Assembly (NCBI GenBank): GCA_016721305.1
Contig: JADKIH010000005.1
Coordinates: forward strand, 124,001-188,000
Reading direction: 5' to 3'
Source: Bacteroidota bacterium
GTDB taxonomy: Bacteria; Bacteroidota; Bacteroidia; AKYH767-A; 2013-40CM-41-45
DNA length: 64,000 bases
In this document: one piece after another, positions 46,513 to 56,429 of the stretch
Numbering within the stretch: position 1 is the stretch's first letter
Layout of the letters: each line of letters opens with the position of its first letter
The notes under the pieces: generated by a model
The model's input: the letters and a program-made list of their open reading frames with translations, nothing else
Database searches by the model: none
What the model was told of the DNA's origin: nothing
Translations under genes and position numbers: made by a program

Positions 46513-47361
46513 TTATGGCCAGGCGCGTTCGAAGAATGTACGATATGTGGTTGGAACCTTTCCTGGTTCAACTATCATATTATTCCCAGCCTCGTCTACC
46601 GGGACAAAAGCAAATCTGATTCGATTACTTGGCTCAGTTCCATCATAACCAAGGTAGATTCTTAATCCTTCAATTTGAGTATCAGTATCAGGCAATATTT
46701 TCCTTAGTGATGCTGTTGGAATAAAACCAAAGCAATTCTCATTGGAATTATACTTGTGCCATGACCCAGTCATCCTGTAGTGATTTGCAAATTGCAAGCA
46801 ACAAGACTCAACATATGCTTCACTTAGCCATTGATGGGTGCGAACTCGAGTCATGTTAGTTTCTAATTCCGCTCGCATTTCATGCCATTTAGGATGAGTA
46901 TTCTTTGTGAATGCAAAACTGCCCTCAGCTAATCGGACATCAACGTTTTCGTTTAATTGATTGGTTCGAGCTAATGGATCATATGTTTTCACATGTTTAA
47001 ATGCAATAAATCTCTTCGGATTTTCTAGATCTGATAATGAATCGTAACACAAATAAGTCATCAATCCTTCGCCGATGTTTTCCTTTAAGATTGTATCCAA
47101 ATCCTCCCTATCGATATATGCTCCCAAAAAGAACTTTGCTTCATTAGGAAATGAATCAATATAATTAGAAACTAATAGTCCGAGGTGATTCATCGTGATA
47201 TCATTGAGATCGTGATATTCCAAGGACAAAGCCCTCTTCTGCTCGCTTGTCAATGCTTGAACTGTATCCCTGCCTGAAGCTTGTGCTTTGTCAGGGCAAT
47301 CTTTACAGGAGTATCCCGCAAAACCACCAATTAGGATCAAAATAAAAAATAATTTTTTCAT
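46513..47361 (-). CDS. Putative lipoprotein, cassette A first gene
   Basis: 282 residues. The N-terminus, MKKLFFILILIGGFAGYSC, looks like a lipoprotein signal with Cys19. The protein is soluble and mixed alpha/beta, with landmarks VSNYIDSFPNEAKFFLGAYI, HPKWHEMRAELETNMTRVR and GFIPTASLRKILPDTD. Its end, IEGLRIYLGYDGTEPSNRIR then FAFVPVDEAGNNM and FERAWP, is homologous to the end of the protein at 54028-54729 (GIAYFRYYFGFDSRDRPNRL, VAVDKDGKNI, QKSWP). The upstream IS256 element ends 61 bp before the start codon, so its transcription may depend on the IS. Confidence 0.75.
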   Translation of the reverse strand: MKKLFFILILIGGFAGYSCKDCPDKAQASGRDTVQALTSEQKRALSLEYHDLNDITMNHLGLLVSNYIDSFPNEAKFFLGAYIDREDLDTILKENIGEGLMTYLCYDSLSDLENPKRFIAFKHVKTYDPLARTNQLNENVDVRLAEGSFAFTKNTHPKWHEMRAELETNMTRVRTHQWLSEAYVESCCLQFANHYRMTGSWHKYNSNENCFGFIPTASLRKILPDTDTQIEGLRIYLGYDGTEPSNRIRFAFVPVDEAGNNMIVEPGKVPTTYRTFFERAWP

Positions 47362-47422
47362 GTGTTCGTGTGTGTTATTAGTTAGTTAAATAAAATATTG
47401 AATTAATTTGCCGAGGAATTAG

Positions 47423-48794
47423 GGTGTAGTCCCAAAGCTAGTTGAAAAAAACTTAGCAGTAACCGAAGTCGCTGCTAAGTAAGTGGTTTGATAATGAGTA
47501 TTTTTGATTTGCGACCTAAAATCCAAAATCAAACTACCATGAGCAAATCTACAAAAGTTCAGCGAGAAAACATCGCCTGGTTTTACGACCAGCCAGTCGA
47601 CATCAAATTTGAAATGGTGATGAACCATTTTGAGCTGAGTCGAATTACGATCAATCAGATTTTGAGGAAATTATCAGAGAAAAGACCGGTGATCGGTATG
47701 AGCATTCACTTTCGGGCCCAAAAAAATTCTATCGCCACGGTTTTAATCCGGGAAGTATCAAAATGGGGGATCATCGATTACCTGTCGAAATCCCAAGAAT
47801 CAGAGAATCGGCAAGTGGAAAATGTGTACCACTTCCGGGTCTGGAAAACTTAAGAAATCTTGCCGAACCAAGTGAAGAAGTTCTCAAAAAAGTGCTTCAT
47901 GGGATCAGTACTCGAGATTATAAAAAGGTAACTGCTCATTTAGCTGAAAGTTTTGGACTCAGTTCAAGTCAGGTCAGTCGTGAATTTAAAGAACAAAGTG
48001 AAGAAGCTTTCAAGCATTTTTGTGAACGAACCTATGAAGATCACAATTTTGTTGCGCTGTTAATCGACGGAAAATATCTTGCAAGTGAACAAATGGTTGT
48101 CGCTCTGGGCGTGACGGATAAGGGGATAAAAATTCCGGTAGGCTTCATTCAAACCTCGAGTGAAAATAGTCGGGCTGTTGGTCGTTGCTTAAACAAATAC
48201 TTGCAAAGAAATTTAGTTTTACTGACGGCTTACTTGTCGTGATCGATGGCAGCAAGGGGCTTCACAAGGCCGTAGTTGATGTGTTTGGGAAAAAGGCAAT
48301 TATTCAGCGTTGTCAGTGGCACAAACGTGAAAATGTACTAAGCTATTTAAGCGATCGAGACAAATCGAATTTTAAAACGAAAATACAGAATGCATATCGT
48401 GAACCGGATTACAACAAAGCAAAACTGGTCTTACAAAGTATCCATAAAGAGCTCTTAAAAATCAATCAAAATGCGGCGAACTCTCTACAAGAAGGTTTGG
48501 AAGAAACGCTGACTCTTCACAAACTGAAAGTTGCTCAAATATTTTCCAGAAGTCTTGCTACGACAAATTGTATCGAGAATCTAAACTCACAGATGGCGAA
48601 ATTTGTGCGAAATGTTAAGCATTGGACCAACAGTAATCAACGACAAAGATGGGTTGCTGCAGCCTTATTGGAATTAGAAAATAATTTGAATAAAATTCAT
48701 AACTTTAAACATCTAAATAAATTACAGGAAGCAATCAAAATCATCTCAGTAAGAAACCACTAGGAAAATTTTCAACTAAGAAATAGACATCACC
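47423..48794 (+). mobile_element. IS256-family insertion sequence, 1372 bp
   Basis: The ends are imperfect inverted repeats of about 35 bp: the left starts GGTGTAGTCC, the right (reverse strand) GGTGATGTCT, and both contain TAGTTGAAAA. The 8-bp direct repeat GGAATTAG flanks the element at 47415-47422 and 48795-48802, so the insertion is recent enough to keep its target duplication. Size, end sequences and 8-bp duplication agree with IS256. A further hairpin ACTTAGCAG / CTGCTAAGT lies just inside the left end. Confidence 0.9.
47494..48763 (+). pseudogene. IS256-family (mutator-type) transposase, two frame breaks
   Basis: Three successive frames encode one transposase of about 423 residues: an N-terminal DNA-binding part (MNHFELSRITINQILRKLSE), the catalytic core with DGKYLASEQMVVALGVTD, then LLVVIDGSKGLHKAVVDVFG and RCQWHKRENVLSYL, and the C-terminal Glu region CIENLNSQMAKFVRNVKHW. 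The DDE residues seem present. Both junctions need a -1 step: at A7 (47720-47726; one more A gives AQKKFYRHGF) and at AAATTTA (48210-48216; one more T gives QRNFSFTDG). Two single-base losses in homopolymers are the simplest reading. Confidence 0.88.
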
Positions 48795-48879
48795 GGAATT
48801 AGAATCATATTAAATGAATATTATGAACTAAAATAGAAATTTGATTTAATAAAACAAAAAAATCAATTTACAATAGAAA

Positions 48880-48914
48880 AAAAGGCCCCCTCCAAATTCT
48901 GAAGGGGGCCTTTT
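48880..48914. terminator. Bidirectional terminator
   Basis: 12-bp perfect stem AAAAGGCCCCCT / AGGGGGCCTTTT (48880-48891 with 48903-48914), with T tracts in both directions, 18 bp after the adhesin stop on the minus strand. Confidence 0.92.
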
Positions 48915-48931
48915 CATTCTCATCAAATTAA

Positions 48932-51900
48932 CTACTCAACAATTAAACGCATTGTCCTGCTCTCACCATCGGATGTGATAAGTGTCAACAAATAGACTCC
49001 TTTTGCACAATTGCTCAGGTCGGTGTTATGGTGATTCAATCCTTCTACGGCATTGATTTCTTCTTGCGAAATCATCTTGCCGTAAATGTCGGTTATCTTA
49101 AATTCTACTTTTAAATTGCGGTTGAGCCCGAATGATAGATCGGCTTTGCCGGAAGTTGGATTCGGGAATAAGGTGACTGACGATTCGAAGTCACTTACGG
49201 TATTCAACTCTTGTGCTTCACGGCATGCGAGATTAACACTCACATTGTAAATTCCGGGTTGCGAGGCGCCGCATGCATTATTGGCATTCACACGTACTGT
49301 CGCAGGCGATGATGTGGTCGTATTGAAATTAACAGTGGCTGATGTTCCTGCAGGGGTAATCGTTCCGCCGCCGGTAACTGACCATGTGTATGATAATGCA
49401 CCTGCAATCGGTGTAGCAGAATAGGCTACGGCTGACTGTGATTTACATACACTCGCCGGACCGGTAATCGTTGGAATTGACAAACGTGATGTAATACCGT
49501 AACAACGTGCAGGGCCTGATCCGCATGAATTATTCGGTACCACACAAATACTTCCTGAACCGGTAAATGCTGCCGTGTAATTTACTGTTATCGATAATCC
49601 TGTATTGTTAACGATACTTACACCTGCCGGAACTGTCCATGAATAGGATGTTGCTCCGGGAACAGCAAGAATTGAGTACGTAACGTTCGACAATCCGCAT
49701 AATCCTGTATTCGGTCCGGTGATCGAGCCGGGTTGGCCGGGAACGGAGAAGACGCTGAATGAACGACTGTATGAACCACAACTGTTCGCAACGGTAAGAG
49801 TTACACTTCCTGTTGTCCATGCTGAACCCATGGCAAATGTTGCCGTTGTTTGTGTTGCATTCTGTGATGAAGTAACCAGGGTTGCATCACCGCTGATTGA
49901 CCAGCTGTAACTTGTAATGCCGGGAACTAAATTCATCGCAAACGTTGTAGTACCTCCCGGACAAACGAAGATGTTTCCGGTGATCGGATTCATGTTCGTC
50001 GGTATGCCATATAATAACATTCCTCGCACCGCACTATTTCCATAACAGTTAGAAGCGGAAACCTGAAGCGATCCGGAAATAAATCCTGAAGAAATACTCA
50101 CCTGAACTGTATTTGTTCCTTGTCCACTTTGAATCGAAACTCCAGTACCTGATGCTGTCCAGTTATAACCACTCGCATTTGTAGATGAAGTGCTGAATGT
50201 GTAAACGCCCGGACCACAAACAATCGATGGCCCAGTGATCGGCGCCGGAGTCGATGCATACGTTGCATAAACCGGAATGCTCACACAACTTGCCGCACCT
50301 AATCCGCAAGCGTTCACAGCCGAAACACAAAGGAATCCTCCTGCATAAGCATTCGTAAAGGAAAGTGTAATTGAATTTGTATTTGAAACGCCTGTCGCTC
50401 CATTCGGTAATGTCCACGCATATGATACTGCGCCTGCGACCGGTGCTACTGAATAAACAAGTCCGCTCGTATTTCGGCAAACTCCGCTCGTTGCTCCGGC
50501 AATGACTCCCGGTGCAGGTAATAATCCTGTCGACGCACCAACCATTGCCGATGCAGCGCCTGTACATCCGTTACCATCGGTAATTACAACAGAGTAATTT
50601 GCAGAAATCAATCCTGTGGCTGTTTGTGTTGTTTGTCCGTCGGACCAGAGATATGTATACGGCCCGGTTCCTCCGCTTGGAGTAATTGTCGCCGTACCAT
50701 CATTGCCCAAACAACCTGTCGGTGTAGTTGCAATCGTTCCTTCAACTTTTGAAGGTTCTGTCAAAGCAACAGTTACTGATGTTGTACATCCGTTTGCATC
50801 CGTAATAGGATAACTAATTGTTCCGGCATATTGAGAGAAACTTCCATCTCCTGAATACGGAGTCGTACCTCCTGCAGCAGAAACTACAACTGAAGCAGTT
50901 CCTCCAAAGCAATTAATTTGGCCGGCTGTATAGGATGCAGTAAGTAAAGTCGGTTCCGTTACAGTGATTAGTGCAGAAGATGAACAACTGTTGCCATCGG
51001 TAACTGTATATGAATATGATCCGGCCGAAACTGTGAATGATCCGGTGCCTGCATATCCGCCTGCCCCGCCTGCCGCAGTTACATCGATGTTTGCTAATCC
51101 TCCATTACATAGAATAGGGGATGTCTGCGTTGCTGATACAATTAATTCATCAGGCTGAGTGATGTTGAGAGTGGCTGTTGAAGAACATCCTAATACATCG
51201 GTCACCGTACAAGTATAGCTTCCGGCAGCTAATGAACTGACAGCCGAACTTCCATCACCTGTAGGATTTCCCGGTTCCCAATCGTAGCTATAAGGAGCCT
51301 GTCCGTCGGTAACGTTTACATCTGCTGCACCGGTTAGGCCATTAAAGCAAAGGACATTGGTTGTAGAATTTACAACTGCTGAAGGATGCGAAATGGTGAT
51401 GTCATCCGGATTCGGACTACCTATGCCTGCCGGATTTGAATTGACAACACGAATACGATAACCGGTTCCGTATGGAGTAGATGCCGGAATCGTTGTGTGC
51501 ATTACACCTGAACCGGTTGATGAATATGTTCCAATATTCACAGGACTCGAAAAATCTCCATTTGCATCACTCAACTGCGCAGTGAAAACATTTCCTGAAT
51601 TAAATGAACCGGAAGCAATGAATGGCACCATATTATTTGACCCTGCACACATTGCTGTAGCGGGTGTTAATGTTGAAATAGAATTTCCTATACAAACAGG
51701 AATCGAAGATGAACCACCCGCGCTGCAGGCATTTACCGGTTCAACAACGATATCGCCGCACCAGGAAACATTCGATGCTTTAAACGTAATTGAATTGGAA
51801 GTCGATGATGACGATGTTACAATAGCTCCCGGAGGTAAAGTCCAATTATAAGCAGGCATCGGTTACCGGGGAAATCGAATAGGTTAAATTGGTTTGACCA

Positions 51901-53093
51901 AGACTTGCCGTCGACGGGCCGGTGATTGGCCCGGCATTGCCAGGAGTCGGAACGATAACAGGATTCAAAGTAATACTAACGTTCACCGTTCCGCATGCTC
52001 CGGTACCTGTAGCGATGTATGTTACAGGGCTGGTGAGAGTAGCCAGCACTGAGGTGCCAACAGTTGTGTTTAAGCCTGTTGCCGGTGACCATGTCCATGA
52101 AGTATATGTTCCGGTGTTGGAAAGATTGATCGGCACTGGAGTTCCTGAACAAATATTTCCTGTGTTACCATTTGAATAAGTAACACCATTTGCTTCGAAA
52201 GTAATATTTGTTGCAGCCAGAGCTTGTGTTAACTGAGAAGCATTCAGAATGTATGCGTATGCAAAAGTAGTTGCTTCATTTGCGGCAAGACTACCGAGAT
52301 TAAAGGAAATCGAAATTGCTTCATCGCCGGTATGTGTTCCGCTAGTAAATAAACCGGTTCCATTCCATACACTAATTGCGGAGCGGTTAGAAAAACCTCC
52401 CATCGTTACATGTGCTCGCGGATCAATAGAACCTAATCCGAGATAGCTGCCATAGGTTAATCCTGTTGCGGAAACCAGAGCCTGATTACAGGCATTTGGG
52501 TTTTGATAAACGACGGCATTCGCTGTTGCAAAATTTCCTGTCAAAGGCTGCTCGTGATCCGGATCTACATTTCGCATGTAGTAGATATTATTGATGGCAG
52601 ATGCCGAAGTATTGGTCACTGTTACTTCGGTAATAAAGTAAAGTGAGTTAATCGGCAAATAAGTTCTTGCTGCGATGGAAAGCCCTGCCACACTTCCCTG
52701 CCACACGGCAGAAATTTCGCTTGAGGTCGTTGTATAACTTATGATTGAACCGGGGATGTTGGTTTCACTGCAAACCTGATTGTTATTATAGTTCACTCCG
52801 TTGACCGTGAGCCCGAATCCTTCTTCCGGACTACCCGGAAGGAAATAATCGCCAACATAATTTGGTGTTCCTGCAGCCCAGCCATCCTGACCGACATCGG
52901 CAACAAAACCCAGACGACCGCTACCACCTCGAGGATGATAACCGGCCGGTGGTGCAATAGAAGATCCAAATGTTCCGCAAGGAGCCATTCCGACTTCAAC
53001 ATACGTGCCTGGTAAGAAGGCGTTGCTGCTTACAATTTGTCCGAACAAATTGTTGATGAGCAACAATAATGGAAGTAGTAAAATCTTTTTCAT
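48932..53093 (-). pseudogene. Large T9SS adhesin with SprB and PKD-like repeats, frame broken once
   Basis: Reading through one shift, the protein has about 1387 residues. It opens with a signal peptide (MKKILLLPLLLLINNLFGQ) and a beta-rich globular domain of about 330 residues. PKD/Ig-like domains of the YxWTLPxGA type follow, then four SprB-type repeats (LCFNGLTGAADVNVT, GSYTCTVTDVLGCSSTATL, GSYSYTVTDGNSCSSSALI), then more PKD-like repeats, and the type A tail VTLFPNPTSGKADLSFGLNR ending MRLIVE. SprB repeats are linked to gliding motility and surface adhesion. Near 51850 the frame stops after SPVTDACL, and the +1 frame resumes at AYNWTLPPGAIVTS. The break is likely an error, though phase variation of adhesins is known. 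Confidence 0.85.
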
Positions 53094-53398
53094 TTTAATT
53101 GTGGGGTTAGTGGTTAATTTGATTTTTTGATGATAAGAAAACAGAAGCCTGCGCAGTCTTCTGCCATTTGCTCAACAAAAATTGTCATATCCCACTCAAC
53201 AAGGAAGCCCCGATTGGAATCCGGCAGAGATCAAGAAAAAAACGGAGAAAACCCCACAGATCGCGGGATTCGACCCCTACAACAAAATCAAAAAATCATG
53301 AAAATATCCCCAAAAAGCAAAAATTCTCGCCCCCAAACTCCAAGTCAACTTACTACTTACTACTTACTACTTACAACTTACAACTTACAACTTTCAAC
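53094..53398. other. Intergenic region with heptamer array
   Basis: It holds the adhesin leader on the minus strand and, at 53343-53398, CAACTTACTACTTACTACTT-type heptamers that end against the stop codon of the cassette B membrane protein. No inverted partner was found nearby. Confidence 0.8.
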
Positions 53399-54019
53399 CT
53401 ACTCCCCCCGAGTCAAAACCGCCTTCGTAAACACCCCATACACAAAAACATTAATCGCATTGTGTAAAAACCAAACCTTATTCAAAATTTCGGTATCGAG
53501 AAAAGACGAAACGAAGAAGGCACAAAAGCAGTAGATGAATATTCCAATCACCAGCCAGAAATCTTTTTGTCTGATAATGTCATTTTCCGTCTCTGTCATT
53601 TTTAAAATACCATAACCGGAAAGAAATGCAATCAATATTTCATAGCTTGCATTGAAAATCCCGCCGTTATTTTCTTTCATGTCGAAACTGCCAAAGGAGA
53701 ATATCCAAAGTACCGGCATTAACCACATCAACCACTTAGAAATTTTTGTAAGTGTGGCAGATATATTCAATGCTTTCAATAGCCACAGATAAAAAACCGC
53801 TTCAACCAAGGGGAAAACAATAAAGAATACGTATGATACCATACTCAATTGTCCATGAAGATACCAATCGAGCATGTCGGTTAAAAAACCATAAATCAGG
53901 AAAACTAAAAACAGCCGATACTTTAAATCGGCTGTTTTTATTCTGACTAAAGACGCAGTGATCGGAACTAAGATGCTTAGCGTAGAAAATATACTGACTG
54001 CGATTTTATAGTTTACCAT
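53399..54019 (-). CDS. Six-helix membrane protein, cassette B second gene
   Basis: 206 residues with about six membrane helices. Segments LFLVFLIYGFLTDMLDWYLH, FFIVFPLVEAVFYLWLLKAL, RQKDFWLVIGIFIYCFCAFF and NKVWFLHNAINVFVYG align with the protein at 45826-46464, so the two are paralogues that have diverged strongly. The order and direction of the pair are the same as in cassette A, with only 8 bp between the genes. No known domain was recognised. The final codons and stop abut the heptamer array. Confidence 0.8.
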   Translation of the reverse strand: MVNYKIAVSIFSTLSILVPITASLVRIKTADLKYRLFLVFLIYGFLTDMLDWYLHGQLSMVSYVFFIVFPLVEAVFYLWLLKALNISATLTKISKWLMWLMPVLWIFSFGSFDMKENNGGIFNASYEILIAFLSGYGILKMTETENDIIRQKDFWLVIGIFIYCFCAFFVSSFLDTEILNKVWFLHNAINVFVYGVFTKAVLTRGE

Positions 54020-54027
54020 AAAAAGAC

Positions 54028-54729
54028 TTAGTTAGAAGGTGGCCAGGATTTTTGGATCATTGGAGCATAATCTCCTGTTGGAGAAATCCTCGTAATATTT
54101 TTGCCGTCCTTATCAACTGCAACTAAGATTAGTCGAAGACGATTCGGCCTATCGCGAGAATCAAAACCAAAATAATATCTAAAGTAAGCTATTCCCGGAA
54201 TTCCCAAAAACGCGTTCTCAATATCATGATCTGTTCCATCTTCAAAGAAACCGAAAGGATAATGATTATATGGCTCATCATTTTCGTCTCGTGGAAAATT
54301 TAACATGAAACTTCCTGAATATTCGATCACATCGGCCTTAGAAACGGCATAATCCGAAACCGAATTAATGTCTGTTGTGTGGTCTTCAAGAAATTTTTGA
54401 ACCGAACTTAAGTCGATGCCTCCATTGTAATTAAAAAACGAATCCGGACAACTTAATCCCTCTGATATTGGCTCAGTCGGGTAATTATTTGGATCAACAT
54501 CTGTTCTTTCTTCCATTGCAATGAAATAGGCCGGTACATTACCTTGAATATGGCAAAACCACGCCAGAGTACCTTTATAAAGAGCCAAATTTTTATGTAA
54601 ACTCTCCAACTCCATCGTAGCACCGAGTGAATTTAAATTGGTGACGTTTGCTAAGATTGGTTCGTTCAACAGATTTTTTACAAGTAGAGCCGCTTGAGGC
54701 AAGTAAATAATATTTTCAGTGATAGGCAT
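54028..54729 (-). CDS. Soluble protein, cassette B first gene
   Basis: 233 residues starting MPITENIIYLPQAALLVKNL. Unlike its paralogue at 46513-47361 it has no signal peptide or lipobox, so either the location differs or the true start lies elsewhere. The body is mixed alpha/beta. The C-terminal region, GIAYFRYYFGFDSRDRPNRL, LRLILVAVDKDGKNI and YAPMIQKSWP, is the conserved signature of the pair. It probably works with the adjacent membrane protein. Function is unknown. Confidence 0.72.
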   Translation of the reverse strand: MPITENIIYLPQAALLVKNLLNEPILANVTNLNSLGATMELESLHKNLALYKGTLAWFCHIQGNVPAYFIAMEERTDVDPNNYPTEPISEGLSCPDSFFNYNGGIDLSSVQKFLEDHTTDINSVSDYAVSKADVIEYSGSFMLNFPRDENDEPYNHYPFGFFEDGTDHDIENAFLGIPGIAYFRYYFGFDSRDRPNRLRLILVAVDKDGKNITRISPTGDYAPMIQKSWPPSN

Positions 54730-55203
54730 AATGATGTGTTTTAGAAGTTAGATATTTCAGTTTGAACTATGAAACAAAAATACATAGCTACGATACTGAA
54801 AAACAGGTGAAATTGGAATACGGCCATATCCTACAGGAATCCGGCAATCCCGGAGAAGAGAAGTCAGAAGCGGGGATCGCCTCTGATGATTTCTCTTTAA
54901 CAATACATGAGTCTCCGGTGTTGGGGTCTTTGTTGTGCAAAGCAGTGTCGTGTGTGCATCACTCCGACTCCTCGCAAAGAATACTGGCTGTTTTTCTGTT
55001 GCGACCCATAACAATCGCTACTGCTACAACGATCAGCAAAAAAGGGAGACATAAAAGATTTAAAATATATCCCAGCTTTTCTCTACTAAAATTTGTCATT
55101 TTGTCTCGCCGTTTCAACAGTGAATGAGTTTGGCAGACAAAGATGTGCCGGATTAATTTTTGCCGGTAGGTCGATTTGGAAAGCGGTTGGAATGGGGTGG
55201 AAA
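54730..55203. other. Region upstream of cassette B
   Basis: It contains a small minus-strand reading frame (54959-55099) and an imperfect inverted repeat, GAGAAGTCAGAAGCG with CGCCTCTGATGATTTCTC, around 54856-54895. The longer open frames on both strands here look non-coding. Confidence 0.5.
54959..55099 (-). CDS. Possible 46-residue single-helix membrane protein
   Basis: MTNFSREKLGYI is followed by a hydrophobic helix (LLCLPFLLIVVAVAIVMG) and a basic RNRKTAS tail ending CEESE. The membrane helix with positive residues after it is what a real small membrane protein would show. CATCTTTG, near the -7 consensus, lies about 35 bp upstream on this strand. It could be the first gene of cassette B. 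Chance cannot be excluded. Confidence 0.35.
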   Translation of the reverse strand: MTNFSREKLGYILNLLCLPFLLIVVAVAIVMGRNRKTASILCEESE

Positions 55204-55345
55204 TTGGTAAGTAGTAAGTAGTAAGTAGTAAGTAGTAAGTAGTAAGTAGTAAGTAGTAAGTAGTAAGTAGTAAGTAGTAAGTAGTAAGTAGTAAGTAGTA
55301 AGTAGTAAGTTAGTAAGTAGCAAGTAGTAAGTAGTAAGTAGAGCG
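55204..55345. repeat. Pure GTAAGTA heptamer array, about 19 units
   Basis: This is the longest uniform array in the window: GTAAGTA repeated almost without change from 55206 to 55304, then degenerate units. Being homogeneous, it should be prone to slippage and length change. Confidence 0.95.
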
Positions 55346-55353
55346 GGAGTTGG

Positions 55354-55628
55354 CAACTCGCAACCCGTAACTCGCAACTCGGAAATTAGAAATTAGTAAT
55401 TGGTAATTAGAGCGGGAGTTAGGCACCGGTTTCGCAACTCGCAACCCGTAACTCGCAACTCGCAACCCGTAACCCGTAACTCGGAAATTAGAAATTAGTA
55501 ATTGGTAATTAGAGCGGGAGTTAGGCACCGGTTTCGCAACTCGCAACCCAACTCGCAACCCGTCGCAACTCGCAACCCGCAACTCGCAACCCGCAACCCG
55601 TAACTCGCAACTCGCAACTCGCAACCCG
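55354..55628. repeat. AACYCGY arrays with a duplicated 60-bp segment
   Basis: A segment of about 60 bp running from GGAAATTAGAAATTAGTAAT through AGAGCGGGAGTTAGGCACCG occurs at 55381-55434 and again, 103 bp later, at 55484-55537. The two copies are separated and followed by AACTCGCAACCCG heptamers. The array ends exactly at the stop of the LytTR regulator (minus strand). Confidence 0.92.
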
Positions 55629-56378
55629 TCACAGCCGGTTAATAACTTTCAAAAAATCATCCTTACGTCGGCGGGAAACATCGACTACGCTGCCGTCGGT
55701 GAGTTTTACCTGGCCACCGTCGCCACGAATGTATTCCTTCAGGTAACGCATATTGATCATGTGCGAAGTATGGGTACGGAAAAAGCCATATTCACTCAAC
55801 AACTCTTCGCAATCTTTCATGCTTCGCGAAACCATGAGCTTCGATTTATCGGCAAAGAAAAAAGTGGTGTACATATCGTCGCTCTGACATCGGATGACAT
55901 CGGCAAGCTGAACGAATACAAAACCGCTAAGTGTCGGGAGTGCTACTCGCATCTTATCGGCCGTACTCGTTTTAATATTCTGCAATAAAAGATCGAGATG
56001 ATTCAGCGACGATTTTTCTGTGATGCGCTTCTCGAATTTGTCGAGCGCCGGGTTTAAATCATCGAGACCAAAAGGCTTCAGTAAATAATCAACCGCACTC
56101 AGCTTGATTGCATCGAGTGCAAATTTTTCATACGACGTGGCAAAAATAACTTCGAAATCTATTTTCTTCAACCCTCCCAAAAAATCAAACCCTGTTTTTG
56201 GCGGTAGCATTACGTCGAGAAAAACCAATTGCGGATTAAGCGCACCAATTTTTGATGTTGCTTCATCTACCGAACTGCAGATGTCCAATATCTTGTATTG
56301 AGGAAAATGTTCCCCCAGCATCGATGCCAGATGATCCTGCTGATCCTTTTCGTCGTCTACTATGAGTGTTGAGTACAT
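55629..56378 (-). CDS. LytTR-family response regulator
   Basis: 249 residues from MYSTLIVDDEKDQQ (seven codons after the furthest possible start). The N-terminal receiver domain has DDE, the phospho-Asp in PQLVFLDVMLPPKTGFDFL, and Lys in YLLKPFGLDDL. The C-terminal LytTR DNA-binding domain has DVIRCQSDDMYTTFFFAD, RTHTSHMINMRYLKEYIRGD and VDVSRRRKDDFLKVINRL. It is the partner of the kinase just upstream (51-bp gap). Targets are unknown. The gene ends directly at a heptamer array. Confidence 0.94.
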   Translation of the reverse strand: MYSTLIVDDEKDQQDHLASMLGEHFPQYKILDICSSVDEATSKIGALNPQLVFLDVMLPPKTGFDFLGGLKKIDFEVIFATSYEKFALDAIKLSAVDYLLKPFGLDDLNPALDKFEKRITEKSSLNHLDLLLQNIKTSTADKMRVALPTLSGFVFVQLADVIRCQSDDMYTTFFFADKSKLMVSRSMKDCEELLSEYGFFRTHTSHMINMRYLKEYIRGDGGQVKLTDGSVVDVSRRRKDDFLKVINRL

Positions 56379-56429
56379 GTGCGTGACACGAATTAACAAA
56401 AAAAAGTGTCAACAGGCAAGAATAACAGG

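Noticed and set aside
47720..48216. Programmed -1 frameshifting in the transposase
   Set aside because: Both sites fit a slippery pattern, but IS256 transposases are normally one frame, two consecutive slips would be inefficient, and six other breaks in the window are also one-base homopolymer losses.
54762..55127. 121-residue plus-strand frame and an 85-residue minus-strand frame
   Set aside because: Mixed composition with no domain, no start context, and mutual overlap. Only the 46-residue membrane frame has protein-like features.
55204..55628. CRISPR array
   Set aside because: Units are 7 bp with no spacers of regular length, and there are no cas genes. The long units at 9.0-9.3 kb are only three and lie next to each other with array DNA between.
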